A stretch of DNA of 21,786 nucleotides. Origin: JAGGZI01 sp964399605 (lineage in GTDB: Archaea > Aenigmatarchaeota > Aenigmatarchaeia > PWEA01 > JAGHBM01). The stretch covers positions 1 to 21,786 of the forward strand of contig CAYNRH010000010.1 of assembly GCA_964399605.1 (NCBI GenBank), in the 5' to 3' direction. Positions 1-5,439 of the stretch are shown piece after piece (positions within the stretch are counted from its first letter, which is position 1; each line of letters begins with the position of its first letter). The position numbers and the translations under genes are program-made. The notes below the pieces were generated by a model that was given only the letters and a program-made list of their open reading frames with translations, was not told the DNA's origin and did not search any database.

Positions 1-17
1 TCCCGGTGGGAGCACCA
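1..17 (+). tRNA. 3' end of a tRNA gene (cut by window edge)
   Basis: The first 17 bases read as the end of a tRNA: T60, then CCCGG (2-6) as the 3' strand of the T-stem, TGGGAGC (7-13) as the 3' strand of the acceptor stem, A14 as discriminator and an encoded CCA (15-17), followed by a T-rich stretch. The implied acceptor 5' strand is GCTCCCA, which lies outside the window, so the amino acid cannot be assigned. An encoded CCA is also present in the other tRNA of this window, which supports the reading. Confidence 0.6.
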
Positions 18-20
18 TTT

Positions 21-160
21 TAAAGCTTAAATACTTTCACATGCTAATAAAGTCTAAATAAAAAAATAAAGTGCAGAGCCACGGTTTTTAATCGTGTCAA
101 ATAGCGTTAGTTTACATGCTAATTCTATTGCTTTTGTGACTTTTATTAGGAGTTGATATA
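21..160 (+). promoter_or_regulatory. promoter and long 5' leader of the DEAD-box helicase gene
   Basis: A TATA-like GCTTAAATAC sits at 25-34, just behind the tRNA end. If transcription starts about 25 nt later, the helicase mRNA has a leader of about 100 nt, in contrast to the leaderless look of many other genes here. The leader holds a small hairpin (CACG 80-83 with CGTG 93-96) and a Shine-Dalgarno AGGAG at 148-152, eight bases before ATG 161. Long leaders are reported for cold-induced archaeal DEAD-box helicase genes, so cold regulation is a reasonable but unproven guess. Confidence 0.4.
39..123 (+). repeat. 10-nt direct repeat ACATGCTAAT in the helicase leader
   Basis: ACATGCTAAT occurs at 39-48 and again at 114-123, 75 bases apart, one copy near the predicted transcript start and the other shortly before the ribosome binding site. 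A repeated element within one leader could be a protein site or chance in AT-rich DNA. Confidence 0.4.
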
Positions 161-1342
161 ATGAAATTTAAAGATATGAATATTGAACAGAGTGTATTAG
201 GTTCATTGGATGGAATTGGTTTTGAAAAACCAACGAAAATTCAATCTGAAACAATACCAATAATAAAACAAGGACATGATGTCATAGGACAATCTGAAAC
301 TGGCTCAGGAAAGACAGCAGCCTTTGGAATACCATTGGTAGAAAAAGTTGCTAAAGATGGAGGCATTCAGGCATTAATACTGGCACCAACCAGAGAACTC
401 GCAATGCAAATAGCAAAAAATCTAAGAGAGTATTCAAGCCTAAAAGAGCTTTACGTACAAACAATATATGGCGGGGCTCCGATGGAGCCACAGACCAGAG
501 GACTCAGAAATGCTGAAATTGTTGTAGGAACGCCTGGAAGGATTTTAGACCATATGAGAAGGGGCACTATGAACTTAAGCAATGTCAAAGTATTTGTTTT
601 AGACGAAGCTGACAAAATGATAGACATGGGTTTCATAGACGACATAAAGAAAATTGAAAAGAATATACCAAAAAGCAGGCAAACTTTGCTCTTCAGTGCA
701 ACAATGCCAAGCGGATTGACAAAAATAGTGAGCAGTTTTACCAACAATGCAAAAAAAATCAAGACGAAAACAAAAGTAGAAGAAAGCTTGCTAAAGCAGT
801 ATTACTATGATATAGATTACAGAAGAAAATTCTCTTTGCTGGTACACCTTATTGAAGAAGAAAAGCCAGGTCTTGCAATAATTTTTTGCAATACAAGAAG
901 AGACACGGACAACGTCAACAATAACCTCAAAGAAAATGGGGTAAATTCTATGGGTTTACATGGTGGATTATCACAGCAAAGGAGAGAAAAGGTGATTGAG
1001 AGATTCCATAAAGGAAAATCTAAAGTTTTAGTTGCAACAGATGTAGCCGCCAGGGGACTTGATATAAAAAATGTAACTCATATATTCAACTATGACATAC
1101 CACAGAATCCGGAAGAGTATACAAACAGGATAGGAAGAACTGCCAGGGCAGGGAGATATGGAAAGGCAATATCCCTTCTGACAAATGACGACCACAACTC
1201 GTTCAGAAAAATAATAACAAGCTTCTCATATAATATAGAAAAAATGAAGACACCCAACTTCAAGATACTGCCTTTTAAAGTTCAGCGCAATCGGGGCTTT
1301 AGAAGATTTGGGCATCAGGGAAGAAAATATACCCGAAGGTAA
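161..1342 (+). CDS. DEAD-box ATP-dependent RNA helicase
   Basis: ATP-dependent RNA unwinding enzyme, 393 residues, cytoplasmic. All core motifs are visible: Q motif around 20-33, motif I SETGSGKT (45-52), PTRELA (76-81), TPGR (124-127), DEAD (148-151), SAT (179-181), IIFCNT near 240-245, ATDVAARGLD (292-301) and motif VI NRIGRTAR (322-329). Motif VI has Asn where the usual family sequence starts with His. The tail after about residue 365 is short and basic with RG/RF pairs, as expected for non-specific RNA contact. The start is fixed by AGGAG eight bases upstream. The gene faces a cold-shock-domain gene tail to tail; both families act on RNA structure at low temperature, but a role in cold response or ribosome assembly is inference. 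The family assignment is secure, the specific subfamily (DeaD/RhlE-like) is not. Confidence 0.96.
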   Translation: MKFKDMNIEQSVLGSLDGIGFEKPTKIQSETIPIIKQGHDVIGQSETGSGKTAAFGIPLVEKVAKDGGIQALILAPTRELAMQIAKNLREYSSLKELYVQTIYGGAPMEPQTRGLRNAEIVVGTPGRILDHMRRGTMNLSNVKVFVLDEADKMIDMGFIDDIKKIEKNIPKSRQTLLFSATMPSGLTKIVSSFTNNAKKIKTKTKVEESLLKQYYYDIDYRRKFSLLVHLIEEEKPGLAIIFCNTRRDTDNVNNNLKENGVNSMGLHGGLSQQRREKVIERFHKGKSKVLVATDVAARGLDIKNVTHIFNYDIPQNPEEYTNRIGRTARAGRYGKAISLLTNDDHNSFRKIITSFSYNIEKMKTPNFKILPFKVQRNRGFRRFGHQGRKYTRR

Positions 1343-1344
1343 AT

Positions 1345-1382
1345 GAATTAAAATAAAAAAAGAAAGAATTCCCAAAAAATAA
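1345..1382 (-). terminator. T-rich terminator of the cold-shock gene
   Basis: On the minus strand, just past the TAA at 1398-1396, the sequence becomes a series of T-runs (the plus strand is A-rich from 1348 to 1378). Archaeal termination typically needs only such T-rich runs. A short CCC/GGG pair at 1371-1385 may form a weak hairpin. Confidence 0.45.
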
Positions 1383-1395
1383 GGGTATTGTTGTT

Positions 1396-1596
1396 TTATT
1401 CTTCTATTTTTTCTACTTCTTCAGCCTTGGGTCCTTTATCACCACTGACTACCTTAAAAGAAACTTTGTCGCCTTCTCTTAAATTTGTTCCTTCTTTGAT
1501 TCCGCTTATGTGGACAAAATATTCTTTTCCATCGTCGCCTGCAATAAAGCCAAAGTGCTTTACTATATTAAAAAACTTTACAGTTCCTTCTGGCAC
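1396..1596 (-). CDS. cold-shock-domain (CspA-like) RNA-binding protein
   Basis: Single OB-fold cold-shock domain, 66 residues, the usual CspA length. It starts with PEGTVKFFN and carries RNP1-like KHFGFI and RNP2-like YFVHIS, the aromatic patches that bind single-stranded RNA or DNA, and ends in an acidic tail. I place the start at GTG 1596-1594, because AAAGGAGG lies eight bases upstream on the minus strand (plus 1605-1612); the longer open frame up to 1662 would add a hydrophobic leader not seen in this family and would run into the transporter gene. It has its own promoter in the short space behind the transporter stop (TATA-like sequence near 1633-1640). It converges with the DEAD-box helicase, a typical functional partner. 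Confidence 0.92.
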   Translation of the reverse strand: MPEGTVKFFNIVKHFGFIAGDDGKEYFVHISGIKEGTNLREGDKVSFKVVSGDKGPKAEEVEKIEE

Positions 1597-1658
1597 GTAT
1601 AAAACCTCCTTTACAATAGTAAATTTTTCAAGTATAAATAGGAAAGAAAGCACCTGAA

Positions 1659-2807
1659 TCAACTGATTTTAGACAAAAAGAAGTAAAGAGAAGCCAGTGC
1701 AGCCAATAAAAACACTACAAAAAACCTAATTTCAAGTGCTACGAATAATATTATTAAAAGCAGAGACAAACGGCCAAGACAGAGTCCAAATTCCCTAAAC
1801 GCCATGAATTCAACATTATTCCTGTTGTTCGTCTGCTCACATGCTATGACAAACATTGGTAAATCAATCAAGACAAACAAAAACCCCTTAATAAAAGACA
1901 ATATCATTATTGAAAGCGGGGAAACAAACACTATCGCCAATATCCATATGAAAAAGTTACTTAAACCGCCAATTTTTAATAATTTCATCTTGCTGTACTT
2001 ATCAGACATCCTTCCGATAATTAATGTAAAAAACATAGACCCCAAAGCACCAAGAGTAGCAGCCAGTCCGACATCAATAACACCATTGGAACCAAAGGAA
2101 ACAAAAACATAAATGGGCCAAATCACGTTCGAAGCAAAAAGTATACCTTTCATGAAAAAATCCTTGAAAAAAATCAGATGCTTTTTATCAAACATTTTTT
2201 TCAAGCTGTATCCAAAATTAAACTTATAGTCTCCTGTCAGGAAGAGCGGAATCAAGGAGACGCCAAGCAAAATGCAGACAACCGCTATAAGATTATCAAA
2301 CCCAAAAAATGTTATAACCACAGCGCCAATCATTGGTGCAAAAGCGCCTACCAGCAATGGTATCGCCTTTAAGATTCCAAATTCCGTCCCGAGCCTCATT
2401 TTATGGGAATTTCTTGAAAAATCGCTGTTTAGCGGGACCCAGTAAACAACATTAGCAAATCCATATATTGCTCCTATTAGGAGGAATAACGGGCTTGGAA
2501 ACTTCAGAGAAAAAAGCAGATAAAAATAAAGAAGCCATGCAGGAAAGGTTATTGCTATGGTGTGTTTTATCCCTATCTTTGAGCTTATTTTTGAGGCAAA
2601 TGGTATAAAAATCATCATTCCGCCATAAAGCATTATAAGATAAAGGATTGCCTGATTTAGAGAATAACCTATTCTCATTAGATGAATTGGAACAAACATT
2701 CCGATAAGGCTTAGAGAAAAACTCTGTAAAAGACGATTTAGATAAATTTCTTTCATTTCTTTGCTTAAACTGACGAGACGGTGTATATTAAGAAAATTTA
2801 TATGCAT
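1659..2807 (-). CDS. MFS-like multi-spanning membrane transporter
   Basis: A 382-residue, strongly hydrophobic protein with about 10-12 predicted membrane segments spread over the whole length and short basic cytoplasmic loops. The order of segments and the central loop near residues 190-215 resemble a major facilitator superfamily carrier; the substrate cannot be told. The start ATG at 2807 has GAGGT about seven bases upstream, so the N-terminal stretch before the first membrane segment (about 28 residues) is probably real. The upstream 63 bp is shared with the divergent tRNA-Leu gene. The stop lies about 60 bp upstream of the cold-shock start. No signs of truncation. Confidence 0.7.
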   Translation of the reverse strand: MHINFLNIHRLVSLSKEMKEIYLNRLLQSFSLSLIGMFVPIHLMRIGYSLNQAILYLIMLYGGMMIFIPFASKISSKIGIKHTIAITFPAWLLYFYLLFSLKFPSPLFLLIGAIYGFANVVYWVPLNSDFSRNSHKMRLGTEFGILKAIPLLVGAFAPMIGAVVITFFGFDNLIAVVCILLGVSLIPLFLTGDYKFNFGYSLKKMFDKKHLIFFKDFFMKGILFASNVIWPIYVFVSFGSNGVIDVGLAATLGALGSMFFTLIIGRMSDKYSKMKLLKIGGLSNFFIWILAIVFVSPLSIMILSFIKGFLFVLIDLPMFVIACEQTNNRNNVEFMAFREFGLCLGRLSLLLIILFVALEIRFFVVFLLAALASLYFFLSKIS

Positions 2808-2886
2808 TCATCAAACCTCTTGCATGTAAATTAATAAATAAATGGTAGGTAAATATAAATATTAAGCCATGCGGGGGTACCCAAGA

Positions 2887-2934
2887 AAGCCTTTTCCGCT
2901 ACGAGCAAAAGCGTCTACGGAAAAAGTTTTGGGA
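2887..2934 (+). other. predicted tRNA intron 1 (D-loop, near position 16/17)
   Basis: About 48 nt. Exon bases CCCAA (2880-2884) pair with intron-end TTGGG (2929-2933). On the 5' side GAA (2885-2887) is a 3-nt bulge, next to an inner helix in which TTTTCCG (2892-2898) pairs with CGGAAAA (2918-2924). This resembles the bulge-helix-bulge recognised by archaeal splicing endonuclease. Cutting after the second base of each bulge leaves AAGA joined to ATGGCCAA, a normal leucine D-loop. The 3' cut could shift by one base. Confidence 0.6.
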
Positions 2935-2942
2935 ATGGCCAA

Positions 2943-2980
2943 TAGATTGACTTGCACCTTTGGTGTGAGTCTCTGTTTAG
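2943..2980 (+). other. predicted tRNA intron 2 (D-loop, near position 21/22)
   Basis: About 38 nt, mostly one strong hairpin: GACT-GCACC (2949-2958) with GGTGT-AGTC (2962-2971) around a TTT loop, flanked by AATAGA/TCTGTT (2941-2946 with 2972-2977) and a TT bulge. Removal between A2942 and A2981 gives a 13-nt D-loop as in other archaeal leucine tRNAs. TAGA is repeated at both borders (2943-2946, 2978-2981) and no strict bulge-helix-bulge fits, so the exact cuts are uncertain. Confidence 0.45.
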
Positions 2981-3023
2981 AGGGGCAGGGTTGAGGGCCC
3001 TGTGCGCGTAGGTGCTTCGCGAG

Positions 3024-3109
3024 AAACCCCTTTTCTTTCACAAAGAAAAGGCGTTTACGTTCAAAAGAAACTTTATGCCAAACTGTGAAAAAAGAAAGGA
3101 GTTCGCGAA
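3024..3109 (+). other. predicted tRNA intron 3 (T-arm, position 53/54)
   Basis: 86 nt with a textbook bulge-helix-bulge core: exon CGCG (3018-3021) pairs with intron-end CGCG (3104-3107); the bulges are A3022 G3023|A3024 and A3108 A3109|T3110, each cut after its second base. The inner helix starts AAC/GTT (3025-3027 with 3101-3103). Inside is a perfect 10-bp hairpin CCTTTTCTTT/AAAGAAAAGG (3029-3038 with 3042-3051). The cuts predicted from this motif are exactly those needed to rebuild the conserved GCGAG-TTCGAAT T-arm. Confidence 0.68.
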
Positions 3110-3116
3110 TTCGAAT

Positions 3117-3167
3117 CGGGATCGTTGGAGCTACATGCAATGTAGCTCGTCAGCGGCCTGCAGGCAT
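3117..3167 (+). other. predicted tRNA intron 4 (T-loop, near position 60/61)
   Basis: About 51 nt between T-loop TTCGAAT and T-stem strand CTCGT. It holds a perfect 9-bp hairpin GAGCTACAT/ATGTAGCTC (3128-3136 with 3140-3148) extended by CGTTG/CAGCG (3123-3127 with 3151-3155), and its first bases CGGGAT (3117-3122) can pair with ATCTCG (3166-3171) of the intron end and exon. ATC occurs at both borders, so the junction may shift by up to three bases. I could not find a strict bulge-helix-bulge. Confidence 0.5.
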
Positions 3168-3221
3168 CTCGTCCCCCGCACCACTTAGTTAAGTTGCGCG
3201 CCCGCATCAAATTCTAACTTC

Positions 3222-3300
3222 TAGAAAAATAAAAAAAAGAAGCCTTTTAGTAGTCATACTATTTAAAGATTATTTTATACGGCAAAAATATTAAAAAATC
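3222..3300 (-). terminator. T-rich region behind the RNase P Pop5 gene
   Basis: Downstream of the minus-strand stop at 3303-3301 the minus strand has T-runs at about 3300-3280 and again at 3240-3223, suitable for archaeal T-run termination. The rest of 3184-3300 shows no gene. Confidence 0.4.
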
Positions 3301-3684
3301 TCACTCGGGTTCAAAATCTTCCAGTGTCCGCTCTCCAAAAAATTTTCTCTTTGCGGCTTTCATAGTTCCACTGACACCAAGGCTGAATGCTATCACACGA
3401 CTGTCACCTATCCTGTCTATCAGCGCCAAAGCCGACCTTACATATTCAACATACCTGTGGTCGCATCTCACAAGTCCTCTCTGGTTTTTCTCTTCCCATG
3501 TATCCTTAACAAACCATATGTTTGTCTCAGATGTTCCAAGTTCTCCAACAAAGTTGAGCAAAGAATGCCAGAAGGCATTTAAGACCTCAGAAAAATCAAG
3601 ATTTTTTTCACTAATTACTTCAAATGCTATGTACCTCTTTTTTCCTCTCAGTGTTGGCGGTAGTATTTTTGGTCTGTCAGCCAT
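3301..3684 (-). CDS. rnp2: RNase P protein component 2 (Pop5 family)
   Basis: 127-residue protein subunit of archaeal RNase P, which with Rpp30 supports the catalytic RNA in removing 5' leaders from tRNA precursors. The family pattern is clear: RYIAFEVISE (about 17-26), a helix with AFWHSLLNFVGELGTSE (about 37-53), NIWFVKDTW, and GLVRCDHRYVEYVRSALALI (about 70-89). The length matches archaeal Rnp2 proteins. Its ATG overlaps the last eight bases of the Rpp30 gene, so the two are translationally coupled, and in the known complex these two proteins form a heterotetramer. The C-terminal tail is short and acidic. Confidence 0.93.
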   Translation of the reverse strand: MADRPKILPPTLRGKKRYIAFEVISEKNLDFSEVLNAFWHSLLNFVGELGTSETNIWFVKDTWEEKNQRGLVRCDHRYVEYVRSALALIDRIGDSRVIAFSLGVSGTMKAAKRKFFGERTLEDFEPE

Positions 3685-4354
3685 GAGATACCACCCTTAA
3701 CTTTCTTCTGTTTTCATCCACGATGCCCTTGGGTACATCAGAAATAGATTTCATAGAATCTTCAAGGCTCATTCCAATAGCCTGCCCTATAGCCGCAAGC
3801 TCCCTGGGTCCCCTCAATTCCCACTTATTGAGTGCAGATGAAGTTATAACTATTGGAACATTATATTCAAGTGCAAGGTGTATGTTATTTCTCATATGAC
3901 CCAGCACATGCGCCCTGATTTTTCTAAAAGTTTCAAGAATCTCATGGAAGTTTATCTCTATTGCCACGTTGTTTTCCCCGGCTGCCCTTGCTATTATATG
4001 GTCCACCCCTGAATCCATTCTCTTATATTCTGGGTGAGAAAGTATATCAACTCTTGAATCTTCAGCAGCGGCCCGATTTATCTTATAATCTCCCCCGGAA
4101 ACTATGATTATATCCACAATTTTTCTGGCTTTAGATATTTTTCTTTTAAGTTCTTTGACGCCCTGTGCACTTATCTCTACACAGGATACCAAATCTATTT
4201 CACTCTTTATCTTCTTTAACTCATTCAAATCATTCAGATTTGCATACTTCAATGTTATGCCTATACCAGAATATCCCAGCTTCTTTGAAATTTCTATAAC
4301 TTCGTCTATTTCCTTCAAATCTTCTATCTCAACATGCAAATCATAAAAATCCAT
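3677..4354 (-). CDS. rnp3: RNase P protein component 3 (Rpp30 family)
   Basis: 225 residues with the TIM-barrel, PHP-like fold of Rpp30: MDFYDLHVE at the N terminus, CVEISAQG (about 58-65), IIIVSGGD (about 83-90), VDILSHPE, VAIEINFHEIL, and the late SSALNKWELRGPRELAAIGQAIGM region that carries the family signature (given here only by name and place, about 173-195). It binds Pop5 in the RNase P holoenzyme. The start ATG at 4354 has GAGGT eight to nine bases upstream. A copy of its first 17 bases lies 64 bp further upstream (see the repeat). The neighbouring L15e gene agrees with the archaeal habit of linking rpl15e to RNase P genes. Confidence 0.93.
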   Translation of the reverse strand: MDFYDLHVEIEDLKEIDEVIEISKKLGYSGIGITLKYANLNDLNELKKIKSEIDLVSCVEISAQGVKELKRKISKARKIVDIIIVSGGDYKINRAAAEDSRVDILSHPEYKRMDSGVDHIIARAAGENNVAIEINFHEILETFRKIRAHVLGHMRNNIHLALEYNVPIVITSSALNKWELRGPRELAAIGQAIGMSLEDSMKSISDVPKGIVDENRRKLRVVSHG

Positions 4355-4418
4355 TTGTCCAACCTCTTTAGATTTTTAAGTTTTGTTTTTCTTCTGTCGC
4401 AAAATCATAAAAATCCAT
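4338..4418 (-). repeat. duplicated start region of rnp3 creating an upstream mini-ORF
   Basis: The 17 bases that open rnp3 (plus strand AAATCATAAAAATCCAT, 4338-4354) recur exactly at 4402-4418. Each copy has a TTAAAAATC-like stretch upstream on the minus strand (near 4367-4376 and 4430-4437). The upstream copy starts a 16-codon frame, MDFYDFATEEKQNLKI, ending with TAA at 4370-4368, just 13 bases before the true start. A GGTGA six bases before its ATG could serve as ribosome binding site. It may be a leader peptide or the scar of a tandem duplication. Confidence 0.55.
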
Positions 4419-4562
4419 TCAAATTCACCCGATTTTTAAACTTTGCTTACTTGCTATAATAATATTTAGAAAAAACCGAATAAATAAAATAAAAAATACG
4501 ACAATTGTATAAATTTAATGATTTTTTAAGGTTTAAATAAATTGTGTTTTATTACTCTAATT

Positions 4563-4736
4563 ATGTTTGAAATATTTTCCAAAGAATATAGAGATTTAAA
4601 AAGGCAGAAAAAGGAAATGTATTTTAGTAAACTATTTTTTTATTGGAGAGATTTTGGACTTTCTATTGGAGACGCTAGAAAAAAAGCAAAGAAATATGTT
4701 AATTGGGCATACAAAAATGAATTGGAACTTGTTTAA
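4563..4736 (+). CDS. small hypothetical basic protein
   Basis: 57 residues, family not recognised. It is rich in Lys, Tyr, Phe and Trp, has a helical, positively charged first half and a motif-like DFGLSIGDARKKAKKY stretch in the second half, reminiscent of small archaeal proteins of unknown function. A TATA box TTTAAATA (4532-4539) lies about 27 bp before ATG 4563, so a leaderless transcript starting at that ATG is more likely than the in-frame upstream ATG at 4542. It sits on the opposite strand between rnp3 and rpl15e and stops eight bases short of the L15e stop. Confidence 0.55.
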   Translation: MFEIFSKEYRDLKRQKKEMYFSKLFFYWRDFGLSIGDARKKAKKYVNWAYKNELELV

Positions 4737-4744
4737 TTGCTTGA

Positions 4745-5311
4745 TTACTTTCCACGCTTTCTCTTGGAGGGTCTCGCCTTCTCGAACCCTTTGCCTTTTC
4801 CCCTGAAGCCACGGGCTTTTTGTCCTGCAGATGTTCTGCCTCTGTAAACTCTTCCCCTGTCGTTCGCAATCCAATTTATCTTGGGGTCGTTCCTAATAAC
4901 AGGATGGTGCGGATCTACCAGAATAACTTCATACCACTTATGGGAACCGTCTTCTGTCACATAATAGGAATTCAGCACTTCAAGGTTTGGGTACTTCTTG
5001 GCAGCTCTCTCCTCCGCTATCCACTGCAATCCTTTTCCTGGAGTGAATTTCCTTAAACCTGCCTTGGACGGCTTTCTTCCTCTTGCTGGCTTAGGTCTTC
5101 TTCTGCCACCCCTCTTGACTCTGACCCTTACCACTATATACCCTTGTTTTGCCTTGTAACCAAGATTTCTTGCCCTGTCTATTCTTGTTGGCCTTTCTAT
5201 TCTCTCCAGAGAATTTCCTTTCCTCCATTCAATTAGCCTTTCTTTCCAAATACCTCCAAGATTCTCTTTTGGCCTCTTCCACAATTCTCTAACTCTTTGA
5301 TATAAACCCAT
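4745..5311 (-). CDS. rpl15e: 50S ribosomal protein L15e
   Basis: 188-residue, very basic ribosomal protein of the large subunit found in archaea and eukaryotes. Recognisable stretches are MGLYQRVRELWKRP at the start, RIDRARNLGYKAKQG (about 43-57), VRVRVKRGGRRRPKP, LNSYYV, and the C-terminal GRTSAGQKARGFRGKGKG segment that enters the ribosome core. The start ATG 5311 has a full GGTGAT Shine-Dalgarno about four bases upstream. A TATA-like TTTATATATAAAG lies near 5374-5386, giving a leader of about 40-45 nt, longer than for most neighbours. It is divergent from the small membrane protein gene and converges with a small hypothetical gene. Confidence 0.96.
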   Translation of the reverse strand: MGLYQRVRELWKRPKENLGGIWKERLIEWRKGNSLERIERPTRIDRARNLGYKAKQGYIVVRVRVKRGGRRRPKPARGRKPSKAGLRKFTPGKGLQWIAEERAAKKYPNLEVLNSYYVTEDGSHKWYEVILVDPHHPVIRNDPKINWIANDRGRVYRGRTSAGQKARGFRGKGKGFEKARPSKRKRGK

Positions 5312-5439
5312 TTTATCACCTGTAAAACCTTCACCTTAACGGCACATCGTAGGTCTCTGCTATAAGCTAAAAACTTTATATATAAATATGTATTTAAATC
5401 TTTATAAGTCCTTAAAAAACTTTAAAGGAGGTTAATTTA
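5312..5439. promoter_or_regulatory. divergent promoter region, rpl15e / small membrane protein
   Basis: The 128 bp hold a dense AT block (5370-5406) with several overlapping TATA-like sequences that can serve both directions. The plus-strand gene has AAAGGAGG about seven bases before ATG 5440. No additional gene is visible. Confidence 0.5.

Larger units (their letters stand above)
2871..3183 (+). tRNA. tRNA-Leu(GAG) interrupted by four predicted introns
   Basis: Acceptor strands GCGGGGG (2871-2877) and CCCCCGC (3173-3179) pair perfectly, followed by A73 (3180) and encoded CCA (3181-3183). The central exon 2981-3023 gives D-stem GGG (2982-2984, pairing with CCC 2880-2882), G26 (2985), anticodon stem CAGGG/CCCTG (2986-2990/2998-3002), loop TTGAGGG with anticodon GAG (2993-2995), a long variable arm GCGC-GTAG-GTGC (3004-3015) typical of leucine tRNA, C48 (3018) and T-stem GCGAG (3019-3023). 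The T-loop TTCGAAT (3110-3116) and the T-stem partner CTCGT (3168-3172) follow as separate pieces, and D-loop TGGCCAA with G18G19 lies at 2936-2942. Proposed exons: 2871-2886, 2935-2942, 2981-3023, 3110-3116, 3168-3183. The joined molecule is 87 nt plus CCA, the normal size for class II tRNA-Leu. Conserved G15, C48, G18G19, T54T55C56 and the G53-C61 pair are restored only after removing the insertions. Confidence 0.82.

Noticed and set aside
1597..1662. N-terminal extension of the cold-shock protein
   Set aside because: The extension is hydrophobic and unlike the family, overlaps the transporter stop, and the strong AAAGGAGG supports the GTG at 1596.
2862..3140. 92-codon minus-strand reading frame
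   Set aside because: It lies across the tRNA exons and introns, has a low-complexity, family-less translation, and no promoter or ribosome site; it is a chance frame.
2871..3183. SRP RNA or RNase P RNA
   Set aside because: The length of about 310 nt and paired ends first suggested this, but there is no GGAA/AGCA helix-8 motif of SRP RNA and no ACAGAA or GAGGAA-like core of RNase P RNA. The anticodon arm, long variable arm, T-loop and CCA end fit a disrupted tRNA-Leu instead.
3230..3270. Shared GCCTTTTAGTA-like string with the 19453-19466 region
   Set aside because: The similarity covers only about ten AT-rich bases and the context differs; it is most likely chance.
4632..4874. 80-codon minus-strand frame
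   Set aside because: It overlaps the well-supported L15e gene in another frame and has no family features.
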